Below are positions 1 through 6,914 of a stretch of DNA of 10,001 nucleotides, piece after piece. A model generated the notes under the pieces. The model was not told the DNA's origin, ran no database searches, and was given only the letters and a program-made list of their open reading frames with translations. Position 1 is the stretch's first letter; every line of letters starts with the position of its first letter. The stretch is from assembly GCA_007133365.1 (NCBI GenBank), contig SLMV01000005.1, positions 1 to 10,001 on the forward strand. Direction: 5' to 3'. The DNA comes from Clostridia bacterium (GTDB lineage: Bacteria > Bacillota > Sulfobacillia > SLMV01). Both the position numbers and the translations under genes were made by a program.

Positions 1-2
1 CC

Positions 3-230
3 TTGCAGACACTACTCCCCTCGAAATTCAAATTGATCTTAATCAGTATCAGGAGGGTAACGATTGAAGAAGCAGAAGCGCTGGTGGCCCTCGTAGCCGT
101 TTTGAGTTCCGGCAAAGAGTTGAGATTTGTGGGAACTGCATTAAATAAAGGCTGCGATGAAACGCAATCTTCTGTAAAGGCGGTCTTGGCTGCTCTTAAC
201 CGATTTCTGGTGAGATTCCTGTCCGAATAA
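3..230 (+). CDS. C-terminal part of a 2-isopropylmalate-synthase-like protein (5' end outside window or decayed)
   Basis: The frame is open to the left edge and ends in TAA at 228-230, so the gene probably begins outside the window. The last 50 residues follow the pattern closing the LeuA regulatory/dimerisation domain: a short strand with a G-K turn (SSGKELRFVG), then an Asp (GCDET), then an amphipathic helix SSVKAVLAALNRFL. E. coli and mycobacterial LeuA end with comparable motifs (D-x-x-x-S-S-x-K-A-x-x-x-x-L-N and S-L-R-A-V-V-S-A-V-N-R), as I recall them. LeuA condenses acetyl-CoA and 2-oxoisovalerate in leucine synthesis, and this domain carries leucine feedback control. The first 20 residues do not look like the domain, so a decayed copy is possible. 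An AGGAGG at 51-56 has no ATG, GTG or TTG at suitable spacing in this frame. The assignment rests on a short motif only. Confidence 0.4.
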   Translation: MQTLLPSKFKLILISIRRVTIEEAEALVALVAVLSSGKELRFVGTALNKGCDETQSSVKAVLAALNRFLVRFLSE

Positions 231-281
231 TGTTCTTGTTTGTGAGCTATGCTCTTGATGTTGGGAAACGGAGGTATGATG

Positions 282-416
282 ATGTCTGAGACAAAGGTTG
301 GCGAAGTCCCTCACTTTTACTCAAGGATATTCGTGGCGGTGTTGGACCTCAGCAAGGCGTTGCGGGTGGGGGAATCAATCGGCATCGTCCTATTTCATCT
401 TTCCTGGACAGATTGA
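282..416 (+). pseudogene. Truncated translation elongation factor-like protein (EF-Tu domain 2-like), 3' part lost
   Basis: A good site GGAGG (270-274) precedes three consecutive ATGs at 276, 279 and 282; the third has the best spacing (7 nt). The product begins MSETKVGEVPHFYSRIFVAV and continues with LDLSKALRVGESIGIV. This matches the small (about 80 residue) translation elongation factor-like family, a lone beta-barrel resembling EF-Tu domain 2, whose members start with V-G-E-V-x-H-Y-[FY]-x-x-I-x-V-A-V and continue L-K-V-G-D-x-I. After 'IGIV' the similarity stops, and the frame closes with an unrelated tail LFHLSWTD and TGA. The expected second half (a T-D-F-x-Q-x-V-E-S-M-Q type segment) is missing. 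In the +1 frame around 400-425 a segment reading FPGQIEAV could be a decayed remnant. The usual cellular role of this family is not established. The gene is judged non-functional because only the first half of the barrel remains. Confidence 0.55.
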
Positions 417-444
417 GGCCGTATAAGGAATGCTGGATTGACGC

Positions 445-510
445 ATGGATTACGACAACGAACAAAGGCGGCACTGGACTATCGGAAACTAGACGCCCTG
501 GCACTATCTT
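445..510 (+). pseudogene. Possible remnant of an IS3-type transposase C-terminus
   Basis: One frame reads DYDNEQRRHWTIGN, a stop at 490-492, then TPWHYL and another stop at 511-513. This resembles the end of IS3-family OrfB transposases (Y-Y-N-x-x-R-x-x-W-x-L-x-K-x-T-P-x-x-Y-R), with stop codons in the middle. No terminal inverted repeats or catalytic DDE region are visible, so at most this is a decayed tail of an insertion sequence. The match covers about 20 residues and could be chance. Its place directly after a truncated gene makes an old insertion plausible. Confidence 0.25.
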
Positions 511-670
511 TAACAAAACTTACACCGAGATGACATCGCGGTGGATTAACCGAATTTAACCATCTAAGCGGCTCGAAGATCAGGGGTTTATATCCTACCC
601 AACCCATCCTCGAGTTTATCCCTGCTTTCAATGTGTGAAAGAAGATCACTTTGTGATAATTATGCCGTTT

Positions 671-699
671 TTCTGACGGTGTCCGATGTTGCTTATATT
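671..699 (+). promoter_or_regulatory. Candidate sigma-A-type promoter for the cassette
   Basis: A good -10 box TATATT (694-699) lies 17 bp after a poor -35 match TTCTGA (671-676). It would start transcription about 35 bp before the MazG-like gene. The small palindrome ATCACtttGTGAT at 645-657 lies just upstream and could bind a regulator. Support is motif-level only. Confidence 0.27.
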
Positions 700-739
700 T
701 TGCTACCCTAAAAGAGAAACGGGTGAAAGGTGATAATGC

Positions 740-1057
740 ATGGATGAAGAAATTATGGAGGAAATACGGCATTTTCGAGATAGCAGAAACTGGAAAATGT
801 TCCATAATCCGAAGGATTTAGCAATCTCGATCAATTTGGAGGCCGCGGAATTATTAGAGATTTTCCAGTGGAGCGGTACCAAAATCAGTATGCCGGATGA
901 GCAGTGTGCGCTGGAGGAAGAATTGGCCGACGTATTGATTTATTGCATGCTGCTTGCCGATGTATTGGGTGTGGACTTGAAATACCTGATTAGACGGAAA
1001 CTCGCCATTAACGAGAATAAGTACAAGATTGATAGGGAAAACGGGCACAAGGGTTGA
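740..1057 (+). CDS. MazG-like nucleotide pyrophosphohydrolase (all-alpha NTP-PPase)
   Basis: This 105-residue protein matches the small MazG-like/RS21-C6 (dCTPase-type) group, single-domain enzymes that cut (d)NTPs to monophosphate and pyrophosphate using Mg2+. The family signature is complete: an N-terminal FRDSRNWKMFHNPKDLAISI stretch, the metal-binding ExxE at residues 34-37 (EAAE), FQW at 42-44, the second metal motif ExxD at 61-64 (ELAD), and the C-terminal K-L-x-x-N-E-x-K-Y at 87-95. The start is ATG 740, 7 nt after AAGGTG. An ATG at 736 hits a stop after three codons. The next gene begins 23 nt downstream on the same strand, so the two are probably cotranscribed. Substrate preference cannot be read from the sequence. 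Beside a nuclease-helicase, likely jobs are removing nucleotides needed by an invader or cleaning non-canonical ones; this is inference. Confidence 0.88.
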   Translation: MDEEIMEEIRHFRDSRNWKMFHNPKDLAISINLEAAELLEIFQWSGTKISMPDEQCALEEELADVLIYCMLLADVLGVDLKYLIRRKLAINENKYKIDRENGHKG

Positions 1058-1080
1058 TCGACTTAATGAGGTGAAGCGGC

Positions 1081-2958
1081 ATGATTGTCTATCAAAATCA
1101 AGCCTCCGGATTCATAGAAGATGTGGATGATAACCGTATTGTTAGGAAGATCGAATCGGAGTTTAGAACTCGATTCGGCCGATCCGTATCGCCGCAAGAA
1201 CGAAAGTCTTGGGCTAACTCGCTGCAATATATGGAGCGAATTATCCGGAATTCGAGCGTGCCGAGAGACTGTGGCATATTGATTGAATATGTGATTCCTG
1301 CGACGAGCAAGCGAATTGATTTCATTATTACTGGGCATGATGAGGATTATAACCAGAATTTCGTCATTGTCGAGTTGAAGCAATGGGACAAAGCGGATGC
1401 GACTGACAAGGACGACCTTGTTAAAACCTTCATCGGAGGAGCGATAAGGGAGACGATTCACCCTTCTTATCAAGCCTACTCCTATAAGAAGTTCCTCACG
1501 GATATGAATGAAGCCGTATACGAAGGCAACCTGCGACCCTATTCCTGCGTCTATCTTCATAACTATTATAAGCGGGATCCTGAGCCATTGATATCAAGCC
1601 AGTATCAGCAAGTTCTCGGGGATTCACCCGTCTTCTTTGCGGAGGATAATCGAATTCTTCAGGATTATGTTAGTTACTATGTGGGCCAAGGGCAGGGATT
1701 GGAGATACTCTATGCGATTGAAAAGGGTCGAATCCGGCCTTCGAAAAAATTCATCGATTATGTCCAAGATATTTTTGCCGGCAATGAAATCTTCACGCTC
1801 CTCGATGAACAAAAGGTGGCGTTCGAAACCATCCTTGCTCATGCAGTGGACCCGAGCGAAAAGACGGTGATTGTGGTCAAGGGAGGCGCAGGTACCGGTA
1901 AATCCGTGGTGGCCATGAATGCTTTGGTCGAACTTCTCAAACGGCGAAAGCACCTCAAATTTGTTGCACCCAACGCAGCATTTCGATATGCAATGATCGA
2001 AATGCTCTCGAGAAGTAGGAAACAGACCAAAAGGCGTTTATCCGCTTTGTTCACCGGATCCAGTAGTTATATGGATGCGCCAAACGACGTATTTGATGTG
2101 CTGATCGTTGATGAAGCCCATCGCCTTAAGGACGGGAAAGCGAATTATTACCAGGGGGAAAATCAGATTGCCGACATCGTCAAAAGCGCTTGGGTTAGTG
2201 TCTTCTTTATCGATGATGATCAGCGAGTCCGACCGGAGGACATTGGCACAGCAAAAGCCATAAATAAAACGGCGCAGCAATTTGGAGCTGAAACGATCGA
2301 ACTCGATTTAGTAACGCAATTCAGATGCTCGGGTGCTGAGGGTTACCTTAACTGGCTCGAACACACCCTGCAAATTCGAGACACGGCAAATTTCGAAGGG
2401 TGGGATGAAGGACGTTTTGAATTGGCAGTCTTGGATAGCCCCCAAGAGGTTGTCGCCGCGATCCAGGAAAAGAACGATCAGGGTCAAAATGCTCGGGTGC
2501 TCGCCGGTTTTGCCTGGCCGTGGACGTCCGAAAAGAAAGGCAATCCGGATGCAAATGTCTTAGATGTGAGCATGCCTGAATATGATTTTGCCTTACCTTG
2601 GAATAGTCGAAAAGGTCGACAGACATGGGCGTTTGATGATACCAAGGTGGATCAAGTTGGGTGTATACATACCTCACAAGGTTTGGAGTTTGACTATGTG
2701 GGGGTTTTAATTGGATACGATTTAAAGTTTGACCCAGCGGAGATGAAAGTTTACGGCTCATGGGAAAATTACCATGATGTAGCGGGGAAGAAGGGACTTA
2801 AAGATAATCCTGAGAAGTTGACGTTGTTGATCAAAAATATATATAAGACCCTAATGAGTCGGGGGATGAAAGGTTGTTTTGTGTTCTGTCGGGATGATAA
2901 CCTGCAACGTCATTTACGAAATCGACTTAAGAATTGGGGATCGTCTTCAGGGAATTAA
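1081..2958 (+). CDS. PD-(D/E)XK-like nuclease fused to Schlafen-group-3 (DUF2075) helicase domain
   Basis: This 625-residue cytoplasmic protein has two parts. Residues about 60-170 show a PD-(D/E)XK-type nuclease signature: E69, the Asp in RIDFI (D80), and FVIVELKQW with the E-x-K pair at 98 and 100. Residues about 240-615 form an SF1-type P-loop helicase/ATPase of the DUF2075 family (Schlafen group 3 helicase domain): Walker A GGAGTGKS (268-275), Walker B LIVDEAH (341-347), FFIDDDQ (375-381), TQFRC (412-416), HTSQGLEFDYVGV (530-542), and a closing arginine motif YKTLMSRG (588-595). All key residues look intact. The start ATG follows GAGGTGA (1068-1074) by 6 nt. The MazG-like gene ends 23 nt upstream, so an operon is likely. 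DUF2075 proteins are frequent in mobile and defence regions. The likely activity is ATP-driven movement on nucleic acid with cleavage; substrate and trigger are unknown. Confidence 0.85.
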   Translation: MIVYQNQASGFIEDVDDNRIVRKIESEFRTRFGRSVSPQERKSWANSLQYMERIIRNSSVPRDCGILIEYVIPATSKRIDFIITGHDEDYNQNFVIVELKQWDKADATDKDDLVKTFIGGAIRETIHPSYQAYSYKKFLTDMNEAVYEGNLRPYSCVYLHNYYKRDPEPLISSQYQQVLGDSPVFFAEDNRILQDYVSYYVGQGQGLEILYAIEKGRIRPSKKFIDYVQDIFAGNEIFTLLDEQKVAFETILAHAVDPSEKTVIVVKGGAGTGKSVVAMNALVELLKRRKHLKFVAPNAAFRYAMIEMLSRSRKQTKRRLSALFTGSSSYMDAPNDVFDVLIVDEAHRLKDGKANYYQGENQIADIVKSAWVSVFFIDDDQRVRPEDIGTAKAINKTAQQFGAETIELDLVTQFRCSGAEGYLNWLEHTLQIRDTANFEGWDEGRFELAVLDSPQEVVAAIQEKNDQGQNARVLAGFAWPWTSEKKGNPDANVLDVSMPEYDFALPWNSRKGRQTWAFDDTKVDQVGCIHTSQGLEFDYVGVLIGYDLKFDPAEMKVYGSWENYHDVAGKKGLKDNPEKLTLLIKNIYKTLMSRGMKGCFVFCRDDNLQRHLRNRLKNWGSSSGN

Positions 2959-3104
2959 TGCGGGGGTCACGTTATTGAAACGTGTTGAATAATCTTTGTT
3001 AAGGGGTAAAGTGAGAGAGGAACAAGCATTTGGATGTTTTCTTCACTGGACGTGTCGCCTCGATTTCGCAATAGGACAAGCGGATACGCTGACTCAAATG
3101 AAGA

Positions 3105-5147
3105 TTGCGACATTGCCGCCTTTATGTGGTATCCGAATCACTGATCAATAAAGATGTCGAAAGAGGTGTCGACCTTTTGTCTGAACAACTGGGAATGTTT
3201 CAGCGCGAGAGCTGCTCTATCAAACCGATCAAAGGATATTCCGCTTTCCAGAAATTTTTTGAGGACGCCATAGAAGCGAAGATCATCACCTTTTGCGATT
3301 CTCCCGAGCATATTCAAAAGACATTTGAGGAATTCAATCTGCAAAAACTTGAGATCATCGTGGGGGATCAGGGAAAGAAGGACTATCGGGAGAAATTGGT
3401 CGATAAACCAGAGATTGCCAATGTATTGGAAGACCTTAAACAACAAGGACGATTGAAGATCTACACTCCAAAGGGCGTCGTTTCGATCCACTCTAAGATC
3501 TATATCTTAAGAATCCCCAATAACCGGGTGCGCCTTTTGATTGGTTCGGCCAATTTCAGCAAAAATGCCTGGGGTCGCCAACACGAAGCGGTGGCAATAT
3601 ACGAGACTTCGGAAGGAAGTCCGATGCACCAATCTTTTGAAGACGTCTGGGAAGAGGAAATGACCTACTGTGAACGCTTCCTCGAAGATTTGACTAAGGA
3701 AATCGAAAAGTCTGATCAACCTCGTGAGGAGGTGATTCGTCTTTGGGTTGCCGGAAAGGTCCTCAGTCGCGACGTTGACGAAACACGAACGGTCACCGCA
3801 AAATTGGTTGAGAATCTTCAAGGCGTTGAGAGTCTAAAAGACCCGGTCCATGGTCTGAGCGACGCTCGGGATAAGCGCGAGGAAGTCATTCACCTTCGCG
3901 GGTACGACCTTCGGACGAAAGATCAACTAATCCAAATGTACGAACATCCCGAAATTCATTTCAATTCGCACCAAGATATTCTATCCGGGCCACGCCACGC
4001 ATTTGCCACTCGACACCAGATTGTCTTCGGCATTCCAATCGTTAATGTCCGGGATCATCGATTGGTTTACACTCATACCAACGGCCGATCCGACGTCTTG
4101 TCTCAACCGTGGCCGGAGGATCCGGCTGAGATCGCTAAAGCCCTGGATCATATTGAACAGTATTTGTCGACCGTGGATGAGTTTGCCGATTGTGATGATC
4201 CAAACTCAACCAAGATGCACATGTACGAGACGTTGCTCTTCATATTTTGGGCCCCGCTCATTACCCCCTATGCTCAGCAGCTAGATGACCGAGGAATTAG
4301 TAAGGATAAGAATCTGCCGTTTCTATATATTCACGGGGAATCAGGGGGCGGGAAGAGCACCTTTGTGAGTTTTGTTTTGCGCCTCATTAGCCGGCACCGA
4401 GTGCGAGCCCCGGAGGAGTCAAGAAATGTTAGCAAAAAAAGTTTGTCGGGCGTTCAGCAGTCTGCCAGTGCTTTCCCCTTCATTATCGATGATATCGAAA
4501 AGCAGAAATTAAAGAACCTTAAAGACATCCTCACCGGTTATTGGAGCGATTGGCGAAATGATTCGCCGTATCCGGCCTTGATCTTCACCAGTAACGATAC
4601 CAAGCCGGATGAGTGGTTTCGTAACCGTTCAAAACGATTGCAGTTTGATCTGCTCTATGACGGAAGAAGGAGTTATCAGGAAAAGTGTACGGCGCTTCAG
4701 GAACAACGAAACGATTTGTTCAGCTGGTTTTCCCATCGCTATCTCGAAGTTTTTTCGCGACGGGATGCTTCGGTCCTTGATGATGATGTCCTTGCGCTGG
4801 GCAGGGAAGTCTTTCTCGAACTTTATGATTATGCCCAAAAGCCGGTTCCGAAATATTTCCCGCGCCGACCAGCGGAAGACACTCATGATCCCGGGCTGGA
4901 TATTTGGCAGGAGCACGAAAGGCGGGGACATATCCAATTTCGCTTCGTTGACGATACCATCGTGGTCGAGTTTCGATCCTCGTTTGAATATCATCAGGTT
5001 CGGCAGCTCGAGCGAGAACTCCACAACTCGATACGTCGCCAAGTGACCGGGCGCACCATCACCATTCGAAATCCCGAGCGTTTCATCGAATGGTATGGGG
5101 AGACGAAACCATCATCGCTTTGGCAACGTCTAAATCCCTTCGGATGA
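3105..5147 (+). CDS. PLD-family nuclease domain fused to a P-loop ATPase (5' end uncertain, possible frameshift)
   Basis: This is a 680-residue protein. Residues about 40-200 resemble a phospholipase-D-type domain of the kind in restriction and repair nucleases: IHSKIYIL gives the H-x-K pair (129, 131), then RLLIGSANFSKNAWG (143-157, with G-S-x-N), then HEAVAIYE. The Asp of a classic HxKx4D motif is replaced by Arg, as far as can be judged. Only one HxK motif is seen, so activity would need dimerisation, as in BfiI-like enzymes. Residues about 370-520 form a P-loop ATPase: Walker A GESGGGKST (411-419), Walker B FPFIIDDIE (457-465), a sensor-1-like IFTSND (493-498), and an Arg-rich WFRNRSKR (504-511) that could hold an arginine finger, together recalling AAA+/SF3 helicases. 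Residues 200-370 and 520-680 are unrecognised. The TTG at 3105 has no good ribosome binding site, and a GTG at 3126 is an alternative. A better site (GAGAGAGG, 3013-3020) precedes TTG 3030 in the same frame, but TAG at 3072 intervenes. The gene is probably the third of the cassette. Confidence 0.75.
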   Translation: MRHCRLYVVSESLINKDVERGVDLLSEQLGMFQRESCSIKPIKGYSAFQKFFEDAIEAKIITFCDSPEHIQKTFEEFNLQKLEIIVGDQGKKDYREKLVDKPEIANVLEDLKQQGRLKIYTPKGVVSIHSKIYILRIPNNRVRLLIGSANFSKNAWGRQHEAVAIYETSEGSPMHQSFEDVWEEEMTYCERFLEDLTKEIEKSDQPREEVIRLWVAGKVLSRDVDETRTVTAKLVENLQGVESLKDPVHGLSDARDKREEVIHLRGYDLRTKDQLIQMYEHPEIHFNSHQDILSGPRHAFATRHQIVFGIPIVNVRDHRLVYTHTNGRSDVLSQPWPEDPAEIAKALDHIEQYLSTVDEFADCDDPNSTKMHMYETLLFIFWAPLITPYAQQLDDRGISKDKNLPFLYIHGESGGGKSTFVSFVLRLISRHRVRAPEESRNVSKKSLSGVQQSASAFPFIIDDIEKQKLKNLKDILTGYWSDWRNDSPYPALIFTSNDTKPDEWFRNRSKRLQFDLLYDGRRSYQEKCTALQEQRNDLFSWFSHRYLEVFSRRDASVLDDDVLALGREVFLELYDYAQKPVPKYFPRRPAEDTHDPGLDIWQEHERRGHIQFRFVDDTIVVEFRSSFEYHQVRQLERELHNSIRRQVTGRTITIRNPERFIEWYGETKPSSLWQRLNPFG

Positions 5148-5277
5148 TAGTTTCCGGAGGATGTAATACAACGCGGTTTGAATCGAAGAAAAGGCGTTCC
5201 GGTAAGTGCTGCCATATCATGGGAGATCCTCTGGATCATCTTCGAAATATTGGAAATCTCAGGGGTGCCGGTACGGA

Positions 5278-5610
5278 CTAACCCCGAAGGACTAGGGTTA
5301 AGATGATCATAACGCCGATAACCAGGATTCCAACCAAGGCTAAAACTGATAAACCCATCGCAAATCCGATTGCAGCTTGGCGATAACCAGGAGCGTTGGC
5401 ATCGCCGAGATCACGGCGAACACCGGCGGCGAAAGCGACAGTTGCAATCGATAAAGGCAACACGAGCGACAAAAACAGTGTGCTCATCCCTAGATCGGCG
5501 ATGAGAAACCCAAGCATTACCGCCAGGAAAAAACTTGCCATGCTCAAAAGCCCGAGCAACTGGGCGAGTCTGGCTGATTTTGGAACATCGGACCGCTGTT
5601 CAGCGCGCAT
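5278..5610 (-). CDS. Small three-helix membrane protein, last gene of the betaine-transport operon
   Basis: The protein has 110 residues and a short charged N-terminus (MRAEQRSDVPKSAR). Hydrophobic segments lie at about 15-40, 43-63 and 78-108. A basic loop (GVRRD) and a Gly/Pro-containing linker (NAPGYRQAA) separate the last two. The layout is reminiscent of DUF4190-type small membrane proteins, but no diagnostic motif allows a firm family call. The start ATG is 4 nt after GGGAGG. It follows proV by 53 nt on the same strand, so it is likely cotranscribed. It could assist the transporter or be an unrelated passenger; its function is unknown. It is convergent with the PLD-ATPase gene, and no clear terminator was found between them (5148-5277). 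Confidence 0.6.
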   Translation of the reverse strand: MRAEQRSDVPKSARLAQLLGLLSMASFFLAVMLGFLIADLGMSTLFLSLVLPLSIATVAFAAGVRRDLGDANAPGYRQAAIGFAMGLSVLALVGILVIGVMIILTLVLRG

Positions 5611-5663
5611 TTCGCCTCCCGCTAGAAAAGGAAATTTGGGCCGGCATTCGCCGCAAATCGGTT

Positions 5664-6872
5664 TTAGTCCTCATCGGAAGAATCCACTAGGCTTGCCACC
5701 AGCGAGGAAGCATCGACCACACCGACAATTCGACGGCTGTCATCCAACAAAACAATGGGCTGATAATTGGCGCTCATGCGGGGCAAGAGATCGGAAGCGA
5801 GGATGTTGGGCGATGCCACCTCCGATTCATGAACCGGCAGTTGGTCGAGATTGACCGGACCGTTTTGTAATGCGGCTTTGACGTCATGGGAATAAGTGAT
5901 GCCCACCAAACGATTATCTCCATCCGTTTGCACGAGATAAGGAGACTGCGAATCCTCAATCGCCTTCCAGGCATCGGCTACTGGCTGGTCCTGGCGGAGG
6001 AGGGGAATGTTGGGTCCGATCGCATCCTTTGCAGTTAGAAAGTCAAAGCGATCCACGTTTTGAACAAACTCCGCCACATAGTCATTGACGGGTTCGGTTA
6101 CAATTTCTTTTGGGGTACCAATCTGAACCACTTGACCTTCGTTCATGATGGCAATTCGATCACCGAGACGAAGTGCCTCGTCCAAATCGTGCGTGATGAA
6201 GAGAATCGATTTGCGCATTTTCCGCTGCATATCCACCAGCTCGTCCTGCATGTCTTTTCGGATGAGAGGATCTAGGGCGGAAAAAGGTTCATCCATCAAT
6301 AGAATTGCAGGATCTTGAATCAGTGCACGTGCGAGGCCGACCCGTTGCTGCATCCCCCCAGAAAGTGCCTTGGGTCGATAGTGGCCCCATCCGCCCAAAC
6401 CGACTTGTTCCAGATATTCCTCCGCTTTGGTATAGCGTTCCCTTTTTGAAATACCCTGGATTTCCAAACCATAGGCCACATTATCGAGCACGGTTCGGTG
6501 GGGGAAGAGGGCAAAGTGCTGAAACACCATCCCGACGTCTTTTCGTCGGAGCGCCATCAATTCTCTTTCGCCCATCTTTGTGACGTCTTGACCATTTAGG
6601 ATTATGGTTCCCGCGGTGGGTTCGATCAAGCGAATGACGCAACGGACCAGGGTCGATTTCCCACTCCCGGAAAGTCCCATTACGATGAACGTCTCCTCCG
6701 GATAGATGTCAAAACTCGCGTCGTACACCCCAACGGTCGCACCCGTCATCTTTTGGATTTCGTCCTTCGTCTTTCCATCGCGAAGGAACTTAAGCGAGCG
6801 CTTGACCCGTCTTCCGAAAATCTTGACTAAACCATTTACCGATACTGACGGTTCAGATTTGGATTCGCCCAT
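5664..6872 (-). CDS. proV: Glycine betaine/proline ABC transporter ATP-binding protein with C-terminal CBS-like domains
   Basis: This 402-residue cytoplasmic ATPase drives an osmoprotectant importer (ProV/OpuAA type). It begins with the family's N-terminal helical extension before the ABC core (residues 15-50). ABC motifs are intact: Walker A GLSGSGKST (66-74), Q-loop at Gln118 (VFQHF), signature LSGGMQQR (170-177), Walker B LLMDEP (191-196), D-loop SALD and switch His228 (ITHD). Residues about 278-398 form two CBS-like repeats, ending in HESE...SDLLPRMS and RRIVGVVDASSL. In the OpuA family the CBS pair senses ionic strength or cyclic-di-AMP and gates transport; whether these repeats do so is inferred. 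GGAAGGTGG lies 9 nt before the ATG. proW is 42 nt upstream and the small membrane gene follows, so this is one operon. Length is normal for the family. Confidence 0.95.
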   Translation of the reverse strand: MGESKSEPSVSVNGLVKIFGRRVKRSLKFLRDGKTKDEIQKMTGATVGVYDASFDIYPEETFIVMGLSGSGKSTLVRCVIRLIEPTAGTIILNGQDVTKMGERELMALRRKDVGMVFQHFALFPHRTVLDNVAYGLEIQGISKRERYTKAEEYLEQVGLGGWGHYRPKALSGGMQQRVGLARALIQDPAILLMDEPFSALDPLIRKDMQDELVDMQRKMRKSILFITHDLDEALRLGDRIAIMNEGQVVQIGTPKEIVTEPVNDYVAEFVQNVDRFDFLTAKDAIGPNIPLLRQDQPVADAWKAIEDSQSPYLVQTDGDNRLVGITYSHDVKAALQNGPVNLDQLPVHESEVASPNILASDLLPRMSANYQPIVLLDDSRRIVGVVDASSLVASLVDSSDED

Positions 6873-6914
6873 GTATTTGTACCACCTTCCAATGCAGGCA
6901 AGTTTTTAACCATC

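Larger units (their letters stand above)
417..739. other. Non-coding, decayed intergenic stretch before the three-gene cassette
   Basis: No convincing gene lies here. The region contains the possible transposase scrap (445-510), a short perfect inverted repeat ATCAC-TTT-GTGAT at 645-657, and a candidate promoter at 671-699 just ahead of the MazG-like gene. A long minus-strand open frame across 479-805 overlaps the start of the MazG-like gene, has no ribosome binding site or recognisable motif, and is not considered real. No tRNA or other structured RNA was recognised. Confidence 0.5.

Noticed and set aside
479..805. Minus-strand open frame of 108 codons
   Set aside because: It overlaps the well-supported start of the MazG-like gene, lacks a ribosome binding site and shows no family resemblance.
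1063..1560. Minus-strand open frame of 165 codons
   Set aside because: It is antisense to the nuclease part of the helicase fusion, whose motifs are convincing; no independent support.
2968..2984. Hairpin CACGTT-ATTGA-AACGTG after the helicase gene
   Set aside because: The stem is only 6 bp with no T run, and the next gene is on the same strand; too weak for a terminator call.
5225..5237. Hairpin GATCC-TCT-GGATC between convergent genes
   Set aside because: A 5-bp stem without a T tract on either strand is expected by chance and does not support a bidirectional terminator.
5396..5854. Plus-strand open frame of 152 codons
   Set aside because: It is antisense to the small membrane protein and the end of proV, and is of low-complexity basic composition.
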